64,000 nucleotides of DNA from Thermothelomyces thermophilus ATCC 42464 (Eukaryota; Ascomycota; Sordariomycetes; Sordariales; Chaetomiaceae). The stretch lies in assembly GCF_000226095.1 (NCBI RefSeq), contig NC_016476.1, positions 930,001 through 994,000 on the forward strand, given 5' to 3'. Made by a program: the position numbers and the translations under genes. Positions 56,901 through 64,000 of the stretch are shown here, in pieces. Numbering within the stretch: position 1 is the first letter of the stretch; each line of letters starts with the position of its first letter. Under the pieces are notes generated by a model, which worked only from the letters and a program-made list of their open reading frames with translations, was not told the DNA's origin and did no database searches.

Positions 56901-59900
56901 GTATCGCTATAGACGGAACTAAGTTCGCATACTATTAGAAAACCGAGAGACGAGATAAGACTAGGGAAGTACCGAAAGAATACGAAGGACACCTAGCATT
57001 TGAACCAAAGTATCTAGAAGGATTACTAGAATATAGCCTATAGGATTATAAGATTAAGCTTAAGGAAGGAGTACGACTAAAGTTCTTTAAGATTTACTAT
57101 ATAAGCTAGATATAGAACAAAGAACTTAAGTGATATTTAGAGGAGAACCTTTAAAGAGAATATATCTACCTATTAACATTGCTAGCGGGCTACCTAATCT
57201 TATTTATACCTAAGAAAGACGGAAAGCTACGGTTATATGTCGACTATTAGCAACTTAACGAATAGACTGTAAAAAACCGATACCCGTTACCACTAATCTT
57301 ATAGCTCTAAGATTAGTTAGCAGGAGCCTAATATTTTACGCGTCTTGACTTGCCATTAGCCTATAACTATATATAGATCAAAGAAGGTAACGAGTAGAAA
57401 ACGGCCTTTAGGATACCCTATAGCTACTACGAGTACCTTATCATGCTATTTAGACTTATAAATGCGCCGGTAACGTTCTAAGCCCTAATTAATCAAGCTA
57501 TCCGACCCTTTCTCGACAAATTTGCGGTATATTATCTTGATAATATACTTATCTTCTCTAAGACAATAGACAAATACCGGAAGCACGTAAAAGCAGTGCT
57601 AGATATGCTATACACGTATAAACTATTAGTTAATAAAGAAAAGAGCGAATTCCACGTTAGAAAAACGGTGTTTTTGAGATATAAGATATCCCTAGGATAA
57701 ATCCGGATAGAACCTTTAAAGGTTAAAGCCATCAAGAATTAGTTATAACTAACGTTAGTCACGGAAATATAAAGCTTTATTGGATTTATAAACTTCTACC
57801 GAATGTTTATTAGAAACTTCAGAGCGATCATACGACCTTTATATAAACTTATAAAGAAGAACGCTAAATTCTAATAGGAAGAGTAATATAAACAAGCATT
57901 TATATAGATCTATAACGCCATTACCGAAGATCTAGTACTAGTACTACTAGACCCTAAGAAGCCATTCGAGGTAGAAACGGACGCTTTAGACTATGCTATC
58001 GGAGGATAATTAGGATAACGAGACAGACAAGGGAAGCTACATTCCATAGCCTTTTTTTTAAAGAAGCTTGATAGACTGTATCTTAATTATCCGATCTATA
58101 ACAAGGAACTACTTACAATTATCAAAGCTTTTAAGGAATAGTGACTATACCTCAGCGGTATAATTAAACTAGTATAAGTATATACAGACTATAAGAATTT
58201 ACGATACTTTATAACGACAAAGGAGCTTAATGGACAATAAATACAATAGGTAGAATTCCTTACGAAATTTAACTTTAAGATCTGCTATAAGAGGGGCAAA
58301 GAGAACGTATAAGCAGACATCTTAAGCTAACGAACGGATTATATAGAAGGACAAACGGAAATAACACTACCATTGTTTAAGGAACGAATAGACGGAACGC
58401 TACATTATAAAACGTAGATACCTATAGAAGATGATCTACTTAACTTGTTCTTAGAGTATTATATAATCTTTCGAGAAGAAAGGACTAACGAGGTATAGTA
58501 TTAAGTAGCACCCGGACCACTAGTACCTAATAGAGTGGAAGAAAGAGATAGGAAACTCTAGTACCAAGGTAAAGTATATATCTACGATAGAGATCAATAG
58601 CTACAAATGATTCGAGAACTCTATAAGTCGAAACTCGGAGGATATAAAGGAGTTACAAAGACTGTCATACAAATTAGGAAACATTATAACTTTCTATAGT
58701 TAACGGTACAAGTTAAGGAAGTTATATGGAACTATAACATTTGTAATCGAAGCAAAACGGCACAATATAAGCCGTATGGGCTACTTTAGCCACTGCTAAT
58801 AGCTAATAAACTATAGAGTTTAGTTATAATAAACTTTATTATAAAGCTACTAAAATCTAAGGATATAGCTATAGAAGTGACCTACAATAGTATTCTTACT
58901 ATAGTAGATTGCCTAACTAAATAGGTATACTTCTTTCCCTATAAGGAGTCCTAGATAGCTAAATAGCTAGCAGACGTGATTTATCGGCAAGTTACATTAG
59001 TATATGCTTAGCCGTAAGAATAGATTACCAATAGAGACACCAAGTTTATATTAAAGTTCTAGCAAGCGTTAATATAACAATTAGGCGTTAATAGCAAGCT
59101 ATTAATAGCATATCACCCGTAGACTAATAGACAAACGGAGCAACTAAACCAAGTTATTAAGTAATACCTCTATTTTTATATTAACTACTAGTAAGACAAC
59201 TAGGTCATACTATTGCTAATAATATAACTCGCTTATGATATAATACTAATAGAAACGACTAAAGTTATACTATTCTTCGCGAACTATAGATATAAAGCAG
59301 ACCTTAGGCAAGGACTAGGGGTTACGGTGCCAAGAGTAGTAGTCAAAGCAGAACAAATGTACACACTATATAAGAAGCTTAAAAAGGAACTCGAGTTTAT
59401 CAAGACTAGAATAAAGAACTACTACGACAAACACAGGCTCGAGGGACCTTGCTTAGAGAGGGGAGACAAAGTCTACTTAATTATACGAAACTTACGAACC
59501 AAACGACCAAGCACGAAGCTAGACTTTAAAAAGGTCGGACCCTTCGTTATTAAAGAACGAATTTCGACATCTAACTACCGACTATCGTTACTATCATCTA
59601 TACGACTATAGATAAATGTTTTTTATATTTCACTTCTCGAACTAATACCAAAGAACGCTAAGGTTACTATATATATCGAAGCAAAGGATAAAGAGGAAGA
59701 ATAGAACATTAAAGAAATTCTAGATTTATATATTATTAATAGGGAACTATAGTATCTAGTTAAATAGCTTGATTTTAGATTAGAGGATAACTTATAGGAA
59801 CTAGTTAAGAACTTAAACTACTCTAAGAAACTAGAATAGTTCTACTAGTAGAACCTAGATTAACTATAGGCACTAGCTCGGACAAAACGGCTAAGTCAGC

Positions 59901-60591
59901 CTCTAATAAATATAGGCCTAAAGAAGACTAGTTAAACGGGACGTCAGCACCCTAGGACTATATATCACTAATAACACATGCCTTGGAATCCTACACCCTC
60001 CGTTCTTCCGCTTCTATTTCCTCTAGAGACTATATATCTTGACGAAATAGCTTAGAACCCCGCTCCTTCAAGAAACGTTTCTAGCAACGAAGACGAGCTA
60101 ATTAGCTAACGGCCGTCTAAAGCTAAGTCTAAAGAACGAAAAGGGCCTCTTTGGCATCGGCCTCTTCTTGTTCTATACGTTTTTATTTAGATATAATCTT
60201 CGTTACTATAAAAGGTTAGCTACGAACATTAAGGCAATAAACCAGGTTATAAATAAGTAGACACTACGTCAGAACCATCGTAAGAACGACCCTAATATAT
60301 ATACTCGCTATAGCGAGAAGAGCCTAATGCTATATAATAAGCTAAGTTTTGCTTAAAATACTACAAACATAGTATAACGTCTATACCAGAAGAATTAATA
60401 AAAGAAGCAAGCGTGGCACACTATTAGGATTTCGAAGATTGGCGCTTAGAGATACGATCTGCCATCTTATCAGCCACTAGTAGTACGGAAAAAGGGAAAA
60501 ATTACAAGGTATACGTGGAAAAGAATATTAGCGCTATTTGAAATAACCTAAAGAGGGCTTTCGGGTCGAAAGCCTCGGAAGGAAGGCATCG
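53910..60591 (+). pseudogene. Gypsy-3 gag-pol relic
   Basis: Gag at about 53930-54930 with zinc knuckle at about 54855-54907 (Cys to Tyr changes), the unidentified segment to about 56260, and protease near 56350. RT has YLDN at 57533-57544. RNase H is near 57970 and integrase at about 58620-59270. The integrase C-terminus is still open at 59327-59611 (LERGDKVYLIIRNLRTK block, GPY type). The chromodomain is at about 59695-59810. The subfamily-A tail ends in AAGGAAGGCATCG at 60591 (polypurine tract). Confidence 0.83.
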
Positions 60592-61022
60592 TATCACAAA
60601 AATATATATATAGATGCCGCCTAAGCTACTAGCACAAACGGGCCAATCAAGCTAAAGGAATGATAGACCAATTAGGACAGAATTACACTTGGCAAGAAAT
60701 GATCCCAGCAGAGGATCACTAGCTTACGATATAAGCTAGGTAAGCTAGTATAGAGAATCACTACGGCTACTAGTGATCCTAGGATTATATATATATATAG
60801 ATAGTCACTCGTTATAGTAGACTCTGAGAGTTCACTAGTAATAGCAACTTATAATCACAGTACTTATACTAAGCATCATTATTGACTACTGTAAGAGATA
60901 ACTCTAGTGTTGTTATAAACCCTTTGGCTTTACCGAATCCCTTAGACGACTTGCCTGCTTGTCCCGCTCAATCTACCTTCGTCTAAACCCTTTTAGAAGA
61001 AGTCTGAGTTAGGTTCGTCATA
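60592..61022 (+). repeat. Gypsy-3 3' LTR
   Basis: 431 bp, starts TATCACAAAA and ends TTCGTCATA, followed by TSD CTAGT. It is collinear with the 5' LTR. Confidence 0.9.
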
Positions 61023-62081
61023 CTAGTCATATTAAAAACTTCTAGCCCTAGTCTAATACTAGCCTTCTTTGCTAGAGCTAAGACCGAAGCTATCTCCTTA
61101 AGGGCCTTTATAAGCCTGTCGAAGGCCTATAAAAGCTCTTCTAGGCCTTAGAAGATAGGCCTAGCCTAGGCCGATGCCTATCTACTAAACTAGAGTAGGA
61201 GGTAGGCCGCTTTGGCCTACGCGACCTCCTTATCTAGGCTATTCTAGTCCTACCCTTTGCTAGCCGGTACAGGCCTACTAGTCCCCTAGAAGGAGATATA
61301 TAAGGCCTATAGGTAGTGGTTAGATTTCCCACGTTTTACGATATCCCTATAGGTCGCTTCTAGCCCGGCCGAGGCCTAGAATAGGTCTATCATAGAAGGC
61401 CGGCTACATTAGTCCCCCTAGAGGGCCCTAGTAACCTGACTATAGGGTATACGTAGGTTAAGGTCCTACTAGTCTGTAAGGCTAAGGAGGTCCCTAGCCC
61501 CTAGGCTAAGCCTGTCGAATAGGTCCTAGACCAGGTAGTAGAGGTTGAAGTTACCTATAAGAACTAGGGGGTAGGTTGGCCAAGGTAGGGCTAGCAGGTC
61601 CTGTAAGAGGGTCTGCTCCCCCTTGTTATTATAGACTGACTAGAGCTTAAACCCCCTCTCTCCTAGAGCCGGAAAGGTTACCTTATACCAGTTCTCCTCT
61701 GCCAAATAGTCCTACTAGCCAACCGGGAAGCGCTTGGCCACTAGAATAGCCGCCTTGCCTTTAGGCTTGTGAACTAAGTGGTATTTCGAAGCCCGGGGGC
61801 AGTATGTTGACCCTATAAACAGGTTGATCTACGGTTCCTAGATAGCTAGTAGGTCGTATTTAGCCTCCTCTAGTAAGACCTCGAGGGCCTATTTGTTGCC
61901 TTAGGTGTTCCACTAAAGGATCTTAATTCGCATTCGAGGTGGCCGGAGCGGAGGCCGAGGGTATAGTAGTTGGCTCTGTAGCCGTTACCCCCTCGGCCGG
62001 TTGGGAAAAGGAGGGGGTTCCGGGCTATGGAAAGGAGATACGGGTCTGTCAGGCGTCGAATAAGGCGCTCCTGGCCGCCTA
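61023..62081 (-). pseudogene. LINE-2 ORF2, endonuclease domain
   Basis: The minus strand starts with the C-terminal remnant of an upstream frame, then an ATG near 61935 leading into MRIKILQWNT, the usual opening of a LINE apurinic-type endonuclease. LLAIQEP (about 61840) and LIGNFNLYY (about 61560), a GDFN-type box with Asp changed to Asn, are further landmarks. Stops are RIP-type. Confidence 0.82.
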
Positions 62082-63305
62082 AAATACTATATATATTATT
62101 CTTATGCTCTAGTCCTCTAGGTAAGCTTCCTATTAATTAGGTAGGTAAGTCTTACAGAACTATTGTTAGAGTTCCTTGGTTATATAGATAAAGGAGTAGT
62201 AGTAATTGACCCTCTCTTTATTTTATAGCCTTTTGCTTGACTAGATAGGGTTCCTAGGCACGCGAGCCCTCTTCCCGCCTCTACCTTTCCTTATAGGAGG
62301 TTGCTAAATAGCTTTTCTTTCGCTTCTACCTTTTAGAGGATATATTAGCTAATCTAGACTTTGCTTAATACTTGGCTCCTTTAGCTTAGCTAAGTACAAT
62401 ATATCGATAGTACCGTCCCTAGCTTCTAGCTCTTCCGTTAATATACTATATATACTCGACTCTTCTATAGAAGGCATTTCTCTGTTAGATCCGATAGCTC
62501 CCCTACTCTCCCTAGCATCTAGTTAGCCAGCTAGCAACTAGAAAGGCCCTAATTCAAACCTTCCTACTTCCTAGTAGATATCCCCTTTACTAGCCAGTAT
62601 AAGGTAAGTCACTAAGGGCTTAGGCGTATATTTAGGGGTTAAGAGTCCTCTAAAGCTCTCTATCTATTCGGTAAGTTTATCTATTACTTATATCTCTGTT
62701 ATAAAAGTCTCTAGAACTAATTACTCGCTTATAGGCTATATATAGGACAGCTCCCTTACCTCTAAGTCTTAACCCTATTAGAGAGGTTAGTCTACTACCG
62801 GACTTTCTTACGATAGAGGTAGCCAAGCTACTATAATAGAGTCTTCTACTAGTTATCAGATCTATTATAACGCTTCCTAGAGAAAATCGCTATCCTAGGA
62901 ATCTTTGCCAAGATCGAACTAATTAACTTCCTAGCTTATTACCATTAGTAATGACTCTATCGGCTACTTTTTGCCTAGATAGTACAAAGTCTTCTTATCG
63001 AAGCGAACATTACAAGTTATAATGACCTTGTCAAGCTTAGGTATCTAAATATGATAAATATTAAATATATAATATTCTATAAGATACCTTATTAGCCTAT
63101 ATAGTAGTACCTTAAAGTCCTTTATATATTACTTAGCTTCCCTATCCTTATACAGAATATATACCTAGTATCTATACGTAAAGATGCTACTTTAGTCTAA
63201 GTATAAGTTACTAGTTAATATAATTATTAAGCTAGGTTTATACTAGCGAAAATACTATTTAAACTAGCTATAGAGCACTTTATTAGGAGTCCTAAACAAG
63301 TAAGT
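62082..63305 (-). mobile_element. Copia-B, part 4: RT/integrase linker and integrase C-terminus
   Basis: Corresponds to about 2730-3950 of Copia-A. It carries the Ser/Glu/Arg-rich linker and the C-terminal half of integrase on the minus strand. Homology stops abruptly at 63305, where another LTR-like sequence begins. Confidence 0.85.
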
Positions 63306-64000
63306 TATTATAGGCCTAGGCTATACCCAGGCTAGACAATCCCGGGCTTTACCTAGGCATCAAAGTAGACCTACCCCGCCCTACTTACGCAGGCTCCACA
63401 GGTCCGTAGAGCATTCGTTACTCGTTTGTAACTCGTCCGGTAGACACACGGCCAAAGCCCGGTTAGGGCCCGACCTAGAGCCTAACCGGGCCCTACCTAG
63501 GTCATATACGTATATATTAGTTAAAAGGCACTCCTCCGTACAACTCTTGTATTTTTCCTCTTTTTCCTCCCTAAGGTAGTCAAATAGAACATTATACGCT
63601 TATCTATAGACGCTATAAGGCTAGTATATTACATTTCGACTACCTTTGTACTAGTAGTAACTCCCTATGGGAGTTATCAATAACGTAATTATAGCAGATT
63701 TGGGAGTATATAGGCCTTTAGGTTTAGTAGAATCATAGGAGCTTGTCTACTCCCTTTGAGTAGTAGTAGAATAGTAGAATACTACGATCGAGACCCTCCG
63801 GACATCCTAAACCTAACCTGTCCTGACCCCTAAGTCGGCTAGGGTGCCCCTTGAAGCTTAGCGGCTATAACGAAAGCGCCTCCTAACTAGATAACCTTTT
63901 AATGGTAAAAAGGAACTCTTTATAGTATAGAAGAGTATAATAGAATATATCCTTATAGCTAATGGAGATTTTATCGGCTCTAATTATAACTAATAGGTCT
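63306..64000. mobile_element. Partial unidentified LTR-like element
   Basis: It starts with TATTATAGGCC (a possible RIP-altered TG end) exactly where Copia-B is broken. It is GC-richer at first, with a perfect 11-bp inverted repeat GCCCGGTTAGG/CCTAACCGGGC (63457-63467, 63481-63491) and a hairpin AACTCCC-TAT-GGGAGTT at about 63660-63676. No coding frame is recognised, and the far end is outside the window. An LTR is the best guess. Confidence 0.45.

Larger units (their letters stand above)
53461..61022 (+). mobile_element. Gypsy-3: complete, RIP-mutated chromovirus
   Basis: 7562 bp with two 431-bp LTRs and a perfect TSD CTAGT (53456-53460, 61023-61027). It is the innermost insertion of the right arm, inside LINE-2. 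Subfamily A with Gypsy-0. RIP-type stops throughout. Confidence 0.94.
50358..62081 (-). mobile_element. LINE-2: Tad/I-like non-LTR retrotransposon split by Gypsy-3
   Basis: The two LINE pieces (50358-53460 and 61023-62081) total about 4.16 kb without Gypsy-3. On the minus strand it begins just upstream of ORF2, so it is 5' truncated. It continues with an endonuclease domain, then RT, and ends in a (TAA)n tail at about 50376-50358. The 8-bp TSD AAATACTA is perfect. It is the same family as LINE-1 (13563-15459). Confidence 0.88.

Noticed and set aside
1-64000. CRISPR arrays, bacterial operons, telomere repeats, Starship-type tyrosine recombinase, rDNA
   Set aside because: None seen: no regular direct repeats with unique spacers, no TTAGGG arrays, no recombinase motif and no rRNA-like sequence.

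Overview
The window looks like nuclear DNA of a filamentous ascomycete (Pezizomycotina, probably Sordariomycetes) with very active repeat-induced point mutation (RIP). It has three parts: two AT-rich arms of nested, mutated retrotransposons (1-16102 and about 31567-64000) and a GC-balanced gene island between them (16103-31566). In the arms, nearly every stop in a recognisable transposon frame sits where Gln, Arg or Trp is expected (CAA/CAG/CGA/TGG changed to stop), and TG/CA are largely replaced by TA. Fungal gene structure (short GT-AG introns), a PTH11-like receptor and a DUF3292 protein support the assignment. This placement is inference from gene content, not a database result.

Left arm: one Copia (Ty1) element on the minus strand (Copia-A) runs from the left edge to its 5' LTR at 15893-16102. 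It is split by a complete chromovirus (Gypsy-0, 5081-12570, TSD TATTA) and by a 5'-truncated LINE (13563-15459). Right arm: a second copy of the same Copia (Copia-B, 3' LTR 32027-32239) is split by Gypsy-1 (34318-41940, minus), Gypsy-2 (42171-49759, plus) and a second LINE (50358-62081, minus). That LINE is itself split by Gypsy-3 (53461-61022, plus). A further LTR-like element begins near 63306. Target-site duplications recovered at both ends of all four Gypsy copies and both LINEs establish the nesting order.

Gene island, left to right: a PTH11-type rhodopsin-fold membrane protein (minus, 5 exons), an APH/ecdysteroid-kinase-like phosphotransferase (minus), about 4.2 kb with no convincing gene, a short-chain dehydrogenase-fold protein lacking YxxxK (plus), a DUF3292 membrane protein (minus, 4 exons), a type I mannose-6-phosphate isomerase paralogue (plus), and a secreted-type SET-domain gene (plus) cut in the middle of its SET domain. 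The genes do not form an obvious pathway.

The most interesting structure is at the island's right edge (31567-32007). A 441-bp element with identical-length 76-bp terminal repeats (TG..CA) interrupts the SET gene. Next to its 5' repeat is a primer-binding site matching the anticodon arm of initiator tRNA-Met (the half-tRNA priming mode of copia-type elements), and next to its 3' repeat is a polypurine tract. Both signals match those of the large Copia in this window. Its interior carries good matches to Pol III A and B boxes. I interpret it as a miniature, non-autonomous LTR retrotransposon (TRIM) mobilised by the Copia, with an internal tRNA-like Pol III promoter.
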